Origin: CAIQQQ01 sp037445025
GTDB lineage: Bacteria > Pseudomonadota > Alphaproteobacteria > Acetobacterales > Acetobacteraceae
Assembly (NCBI GenBank): GCA_037445025.1
Contig: JBBILI010000027.1
Location: 1 to 64,000, forward strand
Length of the DNA: 64,000 bases
Reading direction: 5' to 3'
The notes beneath the pieces were generated by a model. That model was not told the origin of the DNA and made no database searches. It saw only the letters and a list, made by a program, of their open reading frames with translations. Shown piece after piece: positions 7,644-15,936 of this stretch (position 1 is the first letter of the stretch; each line of letters starts with the position of its first letter). Position numbers and translations under genes: made by a program.

Positions 7644-9366
7644 GGGGCTGGCTCCGCAGGGCGGCGGTGGCGGCGTCGTCGAGCGTGCCGTCCGGGGTGA
7701 CGATGACCTTGTAGAGCGCTGCGGCGTTGGCGGGGGAGACGAGGCCGGCGGCGATTTCGGCTGCGACCAGCTTGGGGTCGCGTTCGGTGGGGTCGCCCAT
7801 GCCGCCGCCGCCGGGGAGCAGCAGGAGCAGGCGTTCGCCGTCGGGGATGACCTGGAAGCCTTTGGGGCGGAGTGTGCGGCCGGCGGCGGTGGCGACGACG
7901 CCGGCGGCCCCTTCCAGCCCCCCTTCCCTGCCCTTCGGCGGATGGCCGACGCGGTCGAAGATGGCGTTGACGGCGAATTCGAGATCGCCCTTGCCGCCGA
8001 TTTCCATAATTTGACCGAAGCCGCCGCGGGTGCGGCCGGCGCCGCCGCTGTCGGGGCGGAGTTCTTTCCGCCAGAACACCACGGGGGCGACGTTTTCGCT
8101 GGCTTCCACGGGCATGGTGCGGACACCGGAGGGAAACGCCGTGCCGTCCAGCCCGTCGCGGGTGGGGCGGGCGCCGGTGCCGCCGGAGTTGAAGGTGGTG
8201 ATGTCGAAATCGGGCAGCACCGGGCGGTTGGGGGTGCCTTGGCCGCTGACCGCGGAGCCGCCGCGCAAGGGCGGGTTCCACAGGCAGGAGGAGCCTTCGG
8301 CGGCGACGCGGTCGGGTACCGCCTGGTGCAGGCAGCCCATCATCAGATCGGGCAGCAGCTGGCCCACGACGTGGCGGACGGCGACGGGATAGGGGCGCGG
8401 CGCGTTGAGGATGCAGCCTTCGGGGATGACCATGCGGAAGGGCAGCAGCGAGGCCCAGTTGTTGGGGATCTCCGGGGCGACGACGACCTTGATGCCGAAG
8501 CAGGCATAGGCGCGGGTGTAGGCGGCGGGGACGTTGATGCCGCGGGTGGCGAGGCCGGAGGTGCCGGCGTAGTTCACCTCGATGGCGTCGTCGAGGATGG
8601 TCATCTCGGCCTTCAGCGTGACCGTTTCGTCGTAGCCGTCCGAGCAGATCTCGTTGTGGAACACGCCTTTGGGCAGTTTGGCGATTTCGGCCAGCGTGGC
8701 GCGGCTTGAGCTTTCGAAGATGAAGTCGGCCAGGGGGTCGATGCTGTCCATGGCGAATTCGTCCATCATCGCCACCAGGCGCTTCGCGCCGGCGTCGTTG
8801 CAGGCGCAGAGCGAATAGACGTCGCCTTCCAGCTCCACCGGCAGGCGGGTGCCCCAGCGGATGAAGTCGAAGAAGGTTTCGTTGGGGGTACCGCGGTCGA
8901 AACATTTGAGGATGGGGATGTAGAGGCCTTCCTCGAACACCGAGCGGCCTTCGGGGCCCATGCCGAGGCCGCCGACATCGATGACATGGGCGGTGTTGGC
9001 GAACAGGCCGACCATCTTGCCATTTCGAAATGCGGGGGTGACGACGGTGAGGTCGTGCAGATGGCCGGTGCCGAGCCAGGGGTCGTTGGTGATGTAGTGG
9101 TCGCCGGGCTGCATCGTTTCGGCGGGGAATTTCTTCAGGAAATGGCCGACCGATTCCATCATGGAGTTGACGTGGCCGGGAGTGCCGGTGACGGCCTGGG
9201 CGAGCATGCGGCCCTGCAGGTCGAAGATGCCGGCGGAGAGGTCGCCGGCTTCGCGCACGGTGGTGGAAAACGCCGTGCGGATCATGGTCTGCGCCTGCTC
9301 CTCCACCACCGCGATGAGGCGGTTCCACATGATCTGGCGTTGGATGCCGGCCAATGCGTCGCTCAT
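7633..9366 (-). CDS. hyuB: Hydantoinase B / oxoprolinase family protein
   Basis: 577 residues, normal length for HyuB. Family stretches include EEQAQTMIRTAFSTTVREAGD near the N-terminus, ITNDPWLGTGHLHDLTV, FANTAHVIDVGG and, towards the C-terminus, GGFGQIMEIGG and PGGGGMGDPTERDP. With HyuA it forms an ATP-dependent amide-ring-opening enzyme acting on hydantoins, N-methylhydantoin or 5-oxoproline. The start overlaps the hyuA stop by 4 bases (ATGA), as expected for obligate partners. Cytoplasmic. Confidence 0.92.
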   Translation of the reverse strand: MSDALAGIQRQIMWNRLIAVVEEQAQTMIRTAFSTTVREAGDLSAGIFDLQGRMLAQAVTGTPGHVNSMMESVGHFLKKFPAETMQPGDHYITNDPWLGTGHLHDLTVVTPAFRNGKMVGLFANTAHVIDVGGLGMGPEGRSVFEEGLYIPILKCFDRGTPNETFFDFIRWGTRLPVELEGDVYSLCACNDAGAKRLVAMMDEFAMDSIDPLADFIFESSSRATLAEIAKLPKGVFHNEICSDGYDETVTLKAEMTILDDAIEVNYAGTSGLATRGINVPAAYTRAYACFGIKVVVAPEIPNNWASLLPFRMVIPEGCILNAPRPYPVAVRHVVGQLLPDLMMGCLHQAVPDRVAAEGSSCLWNPPLRGGSAVSGQGTPNRPVLPDFDITTFNSGGTGARPTRDGLDGTAFPSGVRTMPVEASENVAPVVFWRKELRPDSGGAGRTRGGFGQIMEIGGKGDLEFAVNAIFDRVGHPPKGREGGLEGAAGVVATAAGRTLRPKGFQVIPDGERLLLLLPGGGGMGDPTERDPKLVAAEIAAGLVSPANAAALYKVIVTPDGTLDDAATAALRSQPHAL

Positions 9367-11438
9367 GCCGCGTGCTCCCTGGTCAGTTCGATATAGCCAT
9401 GAGCGTCGATCGCGGCGTTCCAGCCGGGGCCGACGAGGGTGGAGGTTTCGTCTTCGGCGATGATGGCGGGGCCACGCAGGGTGGCGCCGGGGGCGAGGCT
9501 TGTGCGGTCGTAGATCGCCCAGTCCGACACCTCGCCGCTGGTGGTGTCGCGCACCGATTGGACGCGGGCGGGTTTCGCCTGGGTGGCGGGCGGGGTTGCG
9601 GAGGTGGCCGATGGGGACGGCAGGATGGTGGAGACCGTCACGGCGTAGCTCATGATCTCGACGTCAGACCCTGGCACCGGGCGGTCGTAGAAGCGGGCGT
9701 ATTGGGCGTCGTAGGCGGCGCGGATGAGGGCGATGTCGGCCTCGGTGAGCACGCGGATGGGCAGGCTGACCGGGATTTCATGGCCTTGGCCGACATAGCG
9801 CATGAAGGCGGTGCGGGTCTGGGTGGTCGGGGCGCCGAAGCTGCCAAGGGCTACGATGCAGCTTGCTTCTTCGACCATATCGGCGAGCAGGGTGTTCACG
9901 GCGACGACGTCGAACGTCGAAAAACGCTGATAGAGGCTGCGCACGACCTCGTAGCCGACGGGGGCGCGCAGGAAGCCGATGGCGGAGCCGACGCCGGCAC
10001 CGGAGGGGACCAGAACACGGTCGATGCCGATCTTTTCGGCGACGCGGGTGCCGTGCACCGGGCCGCCGCCGCCGAAGGCGATCATGGTGCGGCCTTCATA
10101 GGTTTTACCGGATTCGATGGCGTGGACGCGCGCCGCGTTGGCCATGTTCTCGTCGACCATCTCGATGACGCCGAGGGCTGCCATCGGTGCGGTGAGGCCG
10201 AGCTTGCGGCCGACATGGGTTTCGAGGGCGGTGGCGGCGGCGGGTGCGTCGAGCTGCAGGGCGCCGCCGGCGAAGCGGACGGGGTCGTAGCGGCCCAGCG
10301 TGAGGTTGGCGTCGGTCACCGCTGGGTGTTGGCCGCCGCGGCCGTAGCAGGCGGGGCCGGGGTCGGCGCCGGCCGATTCCGGGCCGACGCCGATGCGGCC
10401 GAGGCTGTCGACATGGGCGATGGAGCCGCCGCCGGCGCCGATCTCGACCATTTCGATGACGGGAATGCGCAGCGGCAGGCCGGAGCCTTTGCGGAAGCGG
10501 CCGACGCGGGCGACCTCGAAGGTGCGGGCGGTCTGCGGCTGGAAATCGTCGATCAGGCAGATCTTCGCGGTGGTGCCGCCCATATCGAAGGACAGCACCT
10601 GCGGGAGGCCGCATTCGCGGGCGATGGTGGCGGAGAAGATGGCGCCGCCGGCGGGGCCGGATTCGACGAGGCGGATGGGGAAGCGGCAGGCGGTGGCGAT
10701 GGTGGTGAGGCCGCCGCCGGACAGCATCATGAACACCGGGGCGGTCATGCCGATGTCGCGCAGGCCGGTTTCCAGACGCTGCAGGTATTGCGCCATCAGC
10801 GGCTGGACATAGGCGTTGGCGACGGTGGTGGAAAACCGTTCCCACTCCCGCATCTCGGGCGAGACCTCGCAGGAGAGCGAGACCGGGAGGTCCGGCATCA
10901 ACTCGGCCAGGATGTCGCGGGTGCGGCGTTCGTGGACGGGGTTGACGAAGCTGTGGAGGTAGCCGACGGCGATGCTGGCGACGTTGTGCTGGCGCAGGGT
11001 GGGCACCAGGGCGCGGACGGCTGCTTCATCGAGCGGCAGCAGCACCTTGCCTTCGTTGTCCAGGCGTTCCGGGACCGGCAGGCGCAGGGCGCGGGGGACC
11101 AGCGGTTCGGGCAGGACGATGTTGATATCGTATTGATCGTAGCGGCTTTCGTTGCCGAGGGCGAGCACGTCGCGGAAGCCGGCGGTGGTGATCAGCGCGG
11201 TCGGCGCGCCTTTGCGTTCGATGACGGCGTTGGTGGCGAGCGTGGTGCCGTGGATGAGGATGGCGATGTCCGACGGTTGCAGGCCGGCGCTGGCGAGGAT
11301 GGTTGCCACGCCCGTCAGCACGCCGCGCTCCGGGGCGTGGGGGGTGGTCAGCGTTTTGGCGGTGAAGCGGCGGTCGCCGAGTTCGAGCGCGAGGTCGGTG
11401 AAGGTGCCGCCGATATCGACAGCGAGGCAAGCACTCAT
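9363..11438 (-). CDS. hyuA: Hydantoinase A / oxoprolinase family protein
   Basis: 691 residues, full length. ASKHA-type nucleotide-binding signatures: DIGGTFTDLAL at residues ~8-18, HGTTLATNAVIERKGA, then LSFDMGGTTAKICLI near the middle, and GPACYGRGG with VTDANL in the C-terminal half. It is the ATP-hydrolysing subunit paired with HyuB, opening a cyclic amide at the cost of ATP. The 5' end overlaps the stop of the N-carbamoylase gene by 4 bases. Substrate among hydantoins, carbamoyl compounds and 5-oxoproline cannot be read from the sequence, but the neighbouring carbamoylase favours a hydantoin. Confidence 0.92.
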   Translation of the reverse strand: MSACLAVDIGGTFTDLALELGDRRFTAKTLTTPHAPERGVLTGVATILASAGLQPSDIAILIHGTTLATNAVIERKGAPTALITTAGFRDVLALGNESRYDQYDINIVLPEPLVPRALRLPVPERLDNEGKVLLPLDEAAVRALVPTLRQHNVASIAVGYLHSFVNPVHERRTRDILAELMPDLPVSLSCEVSPEMREWERFSTTVANAYVQPLMAQYLQRLETGLRDIGMTAPVFMMLSGGGLTTIATACRFPIRLVESGPAGGAIFSATIARECGLPQVLSFDMGGTTAKICLIDDFQPQTARTFEVARVGRFRKGSGLPLRIPVIEMVEIGAGGGSIAHVDSLGRIGVGPESAGADPGPACYGRGGQHPAVTDANLTLGRYDPVRFAGGALQLDAPAAATALETHVGRKLGLTAPMAALGVIEMVDENMANAARVHAIESGKTYEGRTMIAFGGGGPVHGTRVAEKIGIDRVLVPSGAGVGSAIGFLRAPVGYEVVRSLYQRFSTFDVVAVNTLLADMVEEASCIVALGSFGAPTTQTRTAFMRYVGQGHEIPVSLPIRVLTEADIALIRAAYDAQYARFYDRPVPGSDVEIMSYAVTVSTILPSPSATSATPPATQAKPARVQSVRDTTSGEVSDWAIYDRTSLAPGATLRGPAIIAEDETSTLVGPGWNAAIDAHGYIELTREHAA

Positions 11439-12700
11439 GCGGCGAACTCCTGGGCGAAACGCTGGACCACGGCGCAGCCGGCGGCGAAATCCTCCATCCG
11501 CATGGCTTCATGCGGGTTGTGGCTGCCGTTCTGGTTGCGCACGAACACCATGCCGGCGGGAACACCGGACTGGGCGAACGCCGCGGCATCGTGGCCGCCG
11601 CCGGAGGGCATGTCGATATGGGCGATGCCGAGGGACGCGGCGGCGGCGGAGAGGCCGGCGCGGACCGCCTGGTCCATCGGGCTGGGCTGGCTTCCGGTTT
11701 CCAGGCCGAGTTCGAAGCGCACGCCGCGGCGCGCCTCGATTTGTGGCACCAGGCGGTGCAGCGTGGCGAAGATCGTGTTGACGTTGGCGAGGTCGACGCT
11801 GCGGACATCGAGCTGGAAGCGGGCCTCGCCGGGGACCTTGGTGAAGCCGGCGTCTTCCGTGGTTTCCAGCACGCAGAAGGTGACGACCATGGGGTGGCCG
11901 GAGGCGTCGCGCGTGGCCCAGGCATCGTCGAGCTTCACGGCGAGTTCGGCCAGGGCGATGGCGGCGTCGCGGCGGAAGCGGCGGGGGGTGCCGCCGGAAT
12001 GGTTGTATTCGCCGATCACGCGCCCGGCGCGCAGGCGACGCGAGCCGGGGATGCCGGTGACGATGCCGACGGGGATCTGCTGGGCGTCCAGCACCGGGCC
12101 CTGCTCGATGTGGAGCTCCACGTAGGCGGCGAGATCGGCGGGTTTCAGCAGGGAAGCGCCGGTGCGCACGGAGGCGGGCTGGAAGCCTTCCTCGGCCATG
12201 TGGTCGGCCAGGGTGCGGCCACTGTCGAGACGTTTGACGTCGAGCGCCGTGGGCGGGAGGCGGCCGAGGGCGGCGAAGCTGCCGGGGTAGGAGGTGGGGA
12301 ACCAGGCGCCGGCTTCCTCGGCGCGGATGGCCAGCACGGTGATGTCGCGCGCGGGGGTGTAGCCGGCCTGGGCCATGCCGGAGACGGCGGCGATGCCGGC
12401 GAGGACGCCGGCGGCGCCGTCGAAATTGCCGCCTTGGGGCACGCTGTCGAGATGGCTGCCGATGACGACGCGCCTGGCCGTGCGGTCGGCGCCGGGCAGG
12501 GTCATCAGCATGTTGCCGGCGGGGTCGACGGCGATTTCCAGGCCGAGCGCCTGGGCGCTGTCGCGGAGGATGGCGTGGGCGAGGCGTTCGCCGCGCCCGT
12601 AGGCTTCGCGGGTGATGCCCACGCCGTCGAAGGTTTCGGCGCGCAGACGGTCGAACAGGCGGGAGGCCAGGTCGAGATCGGGGGTTACATTCGGCCGCAT
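11435..12700 (-). CDS. N-carbamoyl-L-amino-acid hydrolase / allantoate amidohydrolase family (M20)
   Basis: 421 residues from ATG 12700, preferred over ATG 12718 because GGAG lies 6 bases before it. M20 di-metal pattern: GSHLDSVPQGGNFDGAAGV (His and bridging Asp), AIRAEEAGAW (catalytic Glu pair), ELHIEQGPVL, and HDAAAF near the C-terminus. Family reaction: hydrolysis of the carbamoyl group from N-carbamoyl amino acids, or of ureido groups. It is the first gene of the minus-strand operon, so ring opening by HyuAB and decarbamoylation follow each other. Divergent, with only 55 bases, from the hydroxyacid dehydrogenase. Confidence 0.9.
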   Translation of the reverse strand: MRPNVTPDLDLASRLFDRLRAETFDGVGITREAYGRGERLAHAILRDSAQALGLEIAVDPAGNMLMTLPGADRTARRVVIGSHLDSVPQGGNFDGAAGVLAGIAAVSGMAQAGYTPARDITVLAIRAEEAGAWFPTSYPGSFAALGRLPPTALDVKRLDSGRTLADHMAEEGFQPASVRTGASLLKPADLAAYVELHIEQGPVLDAQQIPVGIVTGIPGSRRLRAGRVIGEYNHSGGTPRRFRRDAAIALAELAVKLDDAWATRDASGHPMVVTFCVLETTEDAGFTKVPGEARFQLDVRSVDLANVNTIFATLHRLVPQIEARRGVRFELGLETGSQPSPMDQAVRAGLSAAAASLGIAHIDMPSGGGHDAAAFAQSGVPAGMVFVRNQNGSHNPHEAMRMEDFAAGCAVVQRFAQEFAA

Positions 12701-12755
12701 CAATTGCTCCAGAACCATCGGCCCGCCATAACGGGGGAAACCTTGGGGGGTCGCT

Positions 12756-13721
12756 ATGAAACCGCGCCTGATCGTCAGCCGCCAGATGCCGCAGGCCGTG
12801 GGGGAGCGGATTCGGGCCGAATTCGACTGTCCGGTGCCGGATGGCGAGGACCTCGACGTTGCCACCACGTTGCGGCTGTTGGCCGAGACGCAGGCGGATG
12901 CGCTGCTGTTCACCTCGCATCTGAAGCTGACGGCCGCGGTGATTGCCGCCCTGCCTGCGCATGTCAGGGTTGCGGCGACGTGTTCGGTGGGGTTCGACCA
13001 TATCGATTTGGCGGCTGCGAAGGCGCGCGGGTTGCCGGTGACCAACACGCCGGAGGTGCTCAACGAGTGCACGGCGGATCTGGCGTTCATGCTGCTGCTC
13101 AACGCGTGCCGGCGGGGGAGCGAATACGAGGCGGTGATGCGGCGCGGCTGGCGCCAGGGGATGGGCATGGGCGAGATGCTCGGCGTGCGCGCCTGGGGCA
13201 AGACGCTGGGCATTTTGGGCATGGGCGGCATCGGGCGGGCGATGGCGGCGCGGGCGCGCGGGTTCGGGATGAAGATCGTCTATTGCAACCGCAATCGGCT
13301 GGCGCCGGAGCTGGAGCTGGGGGCTTTGTATTATTCCGACTTCGAGGAGATGCTGCCGCACTGCGACTTTTTGTCGCTGCATGCGCCGTCGGGGCCGGCG
13401 ACGGCGGGGATCATGAATGCGCGGACGTTCGGGCTGATGAAGCAGGGCGCCGTGTTCGTGAACGCGGCGCGCGGAGCGCTGGTGGAGGAGGACGCGCTGA
13501 TCGCGGCCCTGCGGTCCGGTCAGCTGTTCGCGGCGGGGCTCGATGTGTTTCACAACGAGCCGGCCTATGATCTGCGCTTTGTCGAGCTGCCCAATGTGTT
13601 TCTGACGCCGCATATGGGCAGTGCGACTGTGGAGACGCGCAATGCGATGGGGTTCCGCGCGCTCGACAACATCCAGGCCGTGCTGGCGGGCCGTTCTGCC
13701 ATCGATCCGTTGTGGAGCTGA
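12756..13721 (+). CDS. D-isomer-specific 2-hydroxyacid dehydrogenase (glyoxylate/hydroxypyruvate reductase type)
   Basis: 321 residues. NAD(P)-binding GxGxxG in LGILGMGGIGRAMA (about 150-163). Catalytic Arg in NAARGALVEED, Glu in HNEPAYD, and His in PHMGSAT give the complete R-E-H triad. TPEVLNECTADLAF is typical of the glyoxylate reductase branch. Reaction: NAD(P)H-linked reduction of a 2-oxoacid to the D-hydroxyacid. A purine-rich leader (GGGGGG) precedes the ATG. The next gene is a paralogue 2 bases downstream. Confidence 0.9.
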   Translation: MKPRLIVSRQMPQAVGERIRAEFDCPVPDGEDLDVATTLRLLAETQADALLFTSHLKLTAAVIAALPAHVRVAATCSVGFDHIDLAAAKARGLPVTNTPEVLNECTADLAFMLLLNACRRGSEYEAVMRRGWRQGMGMGEMLGVRAWGKTLGILGMGGIGRAMAARARGFGMKIVYCNRNRLAPELELGALYYSDFEEMLPHCDFLSLHAPSGPATAGIMNARTFGLMKQGAVFVNAARGALVEEDALIAALRSGQLFAAGLDVFHNEPAYDLRFVELPNVFLTPHMGSATVETRNAMGFRALDNIQAVLAGRSAIDPLWS

Positions 13722-13723
13722 CC

Positions 13724-14686
13724 ATGGGCAAGCCGAAGCTGCTGATCACTCGCCGTCTGCCGGAGGCCGTGGAGGCGCGGGCGGCGGCGACGTATGACGC
13801 CGTGTTCAACCGGGACGACACGCCGACCACGCCTGCGGGCATTGTGGCCGCGGCGGCGGGGATGGATGCCATTCTCTGCTGCACGTCGGACCGGCTGGAT
13901 GCGGGGGTGATCGCGGGGTTGCCTGGTTCGGTGAAGGTGATCAGCACGTTCAGCGTGGGGACGGATCATATCGATTTTGCAGCGTGTGCGGCGCGGGGGA
14001 TACCGGTGTGCAACACGCCGGATGTGCTGACCGAGGCGACGGCGGAGCTGACGATGCTGCTGATCCTGGCGGCGGCGCGGCGGGCCGGCGAGGGTGAGCG
14101 GATGGTGCGGGCGGGGGCGTGGTCGGGCTGGGCGCCGACGCAGCTGATGGGGGCGCAGGTCAGCGGCAAGCGGCTGGGCATTTTCGGCATGGGGCGGATC
14201 GGGCAGAGCGTGGCGCGGATGGCGCGTGGGTTTCGCATGGAGGTGCATTACCGCAACCGGTCGCGCTTGCCGGCGGAATTGGAGGCGGGCGCGGTTTATC
14301 ATGACGATGATGCAAGATTTCTGGCGGTGTGCGATGTGCTGTCGCTGAACGCGCCGGGGGGGGCGGGCACGCTGGCGTGGCTGAATGCCGCGCGGATTGC
14401 GATGTTGCCGCGCGGGGCGATTGTGGCCAATGCGGCGCGGGGCACGCTGGTGGATGATGCGGCGCTGATCGCGGCGTTGAAATCGGGCCATGTGGCGTAT
14501 GCGGGGCTGGATGTGTTCAAGGGGGAGCCGGCGTTGGACCCAGGATATCTTGGGCTGGAGAACGCGGTGTTGCTGCCGCATCTCGGCAGTGCGACCACCG
14601 AGACGCGTGATGCGATGGGGCATCTGGCGTTGGACGGGATCGATGCGGTGCTGGCGGGGCGTGTGCCGGGGAATTTGGTGGGGTGA
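13724..14686 (+). CDS. D-isomer-specific 2-hydroxyacid dehydrogenase, paralogue
   Basis: 320 residues from ATG 13724, chosen because GGAG of the preceding gene's end serves as ribosome site. Same fold and triad as its neighbour: LGIFGMGRIGQSVA, NAARGTLVDD, KGEPALD and PHLGSAT. Clearly paralogous but well diverged, so an old tandem duplication, probably with different oxoacid preference. The products glyoxylate or 2-oxoacids could arise from the adjacent amino-acid-derivative operon; that link is inference. Confidence 0.9.
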   Translation: MGKPKLLITRRLPEAVEARAAATYDAVFNRDDTPTTPAGIVAAAAGMDAILCCTSDRLDAGVIAGLPGSVKVISTFSVGTDHIDFAACAARGIPVCNTPDVLTEATAELTMLLILAAARRAGEGERMVRAGAWSGWAPTQLMGAQVSGKRLGIFGMGRIGQSVARMARGFRMEVHYRNRSRLPAELEAGAVYHDDDARFLAVCDVLSLNAPGGAGTLAWLNAARIAMLPRGAIVANAARGTLVDDAALIAALKSGHVAYAGLDVFKGEPALDPGYLGLENAVLLPHLGSATTETRDAMGHLALDGIDAVLAGRVPGNLVG

Positions 14687-14696
14687 GGCAAACGAG

Positions 14697-14768
14697 TGAA
14701 AGTTTCTTTGGTTCTTTCTTTTCAAAGAAAGAACTTCTTTTTTGAAAAAAAGAAGCAAAAAACTTTCA
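14697..14768. repeat. 72-bp double-stem palindromic element, perfect copy shared with 50181-50252
   Basis: Outer boundaries TGAAAGTTT and ACTTTCA are inverted to each other. Inside are two stems in tandem: 14711-14734 (GTTCTTTCTTT/AAAGAAAGAAC) and one around 14735-14756 (TTCTTTTTT/AAAAAAAGAA). It is identical base for base to the element 35 kb away. It sits between the second dehydrogenase and the DUF29 gene, both on the plus strand. Confidence 0.9.
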
Positions 14769-14806
14769 TTCGCTTTAGGTTTAGCCAGACGACCCAGGTT
14801 GGTGCC

Positions 14807-15247
14807 ATGCCCGATCATTCGAACGAACTCTATGACAACGACTTCTTCGCCTGGGCCAACGAGCAGGCGCGGCTGCTGCGTGAGGGGCGGCTCGATGTGG
14901 CTGATATCGAACACATTGCCGAAGAGATCGAAAGCATGGGACGCGCGGAAAAACGCGAACTGGTCAGCCGCCTGACCGTGCTGCTGCTCCATCTGCTGAA
15001 ATGGCGCTACCAGCCCGTGCGTCGCGGCACCTCCTGGCAGCTCTCCATCGCCAATGCCCGCTACCAGCTCACGGATCACCTCGCCGACAACCCAAGCCTC
15101 AAAGCCAAACTTCCGGAGTCCATTGCCACTGCCTACCGCTATGCACGCCTTGAAGCCGCCAACGAGACCGCAATAGAGGCGACCGTGTTTCCCACGACGT
15201 GCCCCTGGACGTTCGCGCAGATCATGGATGAGGCGTTCTGGCCTTGA
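14807..15247 (+). CDS. DUF29 family protein
   Basis: 146 residues from ATG 14807; the frame is open upstream only because it reads through the palindromic element. It starts with the characteristic ELYDNDFFAWANEQ and continues DIEHIAEEIESMGRAEKRELVSR and LLHLLKWRYQP, as in DUF29. All-helical, cytoplasmic, no known activity. DUF29 genes are often multicopy in alphaproteobacteria and cyanobacteria. Confidence 0.88.
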   Translation: MPDHSNELYDNDFFAWANEQARLLREGRLDVADIEHIAEEIESMGRAEKRELVSRLTVLLLHLLKWRYQPVRRGTSWQLSIANARYQLTDHLADNPSLKAKLPESIATAYRYARLEAANETAIEATVFPTTCPWTFAQIMDEAFWP

Positions 15248-15303
15248 CCTGAGCGGTGTCCAAGGGCCGTGATGGCGGCCCTCGTTGCATCAAGGCGGCT
15301 CTC

Positions 15304-15936
15304 ATGCTGTTCGACTTCTCCACCCTCGCCGCCCAGGACCGGTACAAGCTGCTGGTCTCCACCATCGTGCCGCGGCCCATCGCCTGGGTGGTGACGCAGG
15401 ACCGGGAGGGGCGGGTGAATGCGGCGCCGTATTCGTTTTTCAATGTGTTCGCCAATGAGCCGCCGATCGTCATCATCGGGATCGGCGAGCGGCCGGACGG
15501 GGAGGAGAAGGATACGGCTTCGAACATCCGCACCACCGGGCAGTTTGTGGTCAATCTGGTGGCAGCCGACAATGCGGAGGCGATGAACATCACCGCCATC
15601 GATTTTCCGCACGATATCGACGAGCTGCACCAGGCGGGGCTGACGACGGTTGCGAGCACGAAGGTGGCGCCGCCGCGGATTGCCGAGAGCCCGGTGGCGC
15701 TGGAGTGCGAGCGGTTTCAGTCGGTGCAGCTGACCAACGAGCGCACGCTGGTGATGGGCCGGGTGCTGGCGATGCATATCCGCGATGAGGCGGTGATCAA
15801 TCCGGCGAAATGCTATGTGGACACGGCGAAGCTTGACCTGATCGGGCGGATGGCCGGCGCTTCCGGCTATTGCACGACGCGGGCGCCGTTCGAGGTGACG
15901 CGGATCAAGGAAGCCGACTGGGTGCTGAAACCCTGA
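15304..15936 (+). CDS. Flavin reductase-like, FMN-binding split-barrel protein
   Basis: 210 residues from ATG 15304. The split-barrel pattern includes STIVPRPIAWVVTQD, NAAPYSFFNVFANEPP, DTASNIRTTGQFVVNLV and ALECERFQSVQL. This matches the DIM6/NTAB family of flavin reductase-like proteins that bind FMN and often reduce it for a partner oxygenase. No partner oxygenase is nearby. Its stop overlaps the next start (TGATG), so it is cotranslated with an MFS transporter. Confidence 0.85.
   Translation: MLFDFSTLAAQDRYKLLVSTIVPRPIAWVVTQDREGRVNAAPYSFFNVFANEPPIVIIGIGERPDGEEKDTASNIRTTGQFVVNLVAADNAEAMNITAIDFPHDIDELHQAGLTTVASTKVAPPRIAESPVALECERFQSVQLTNERTLVMGRVLAMHIRDEAVINPAKCYVDTAKLDLIGRMAGASGYCTTRAPFEVTRIKEADWVLKP

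Noticed and set aside
9354..12125. 923-residue plus-strand frame
   Set aside because: Antisense to hyuA and the carbamoylase, which show full family motifs. The long open frame results from high G+C codon bias.
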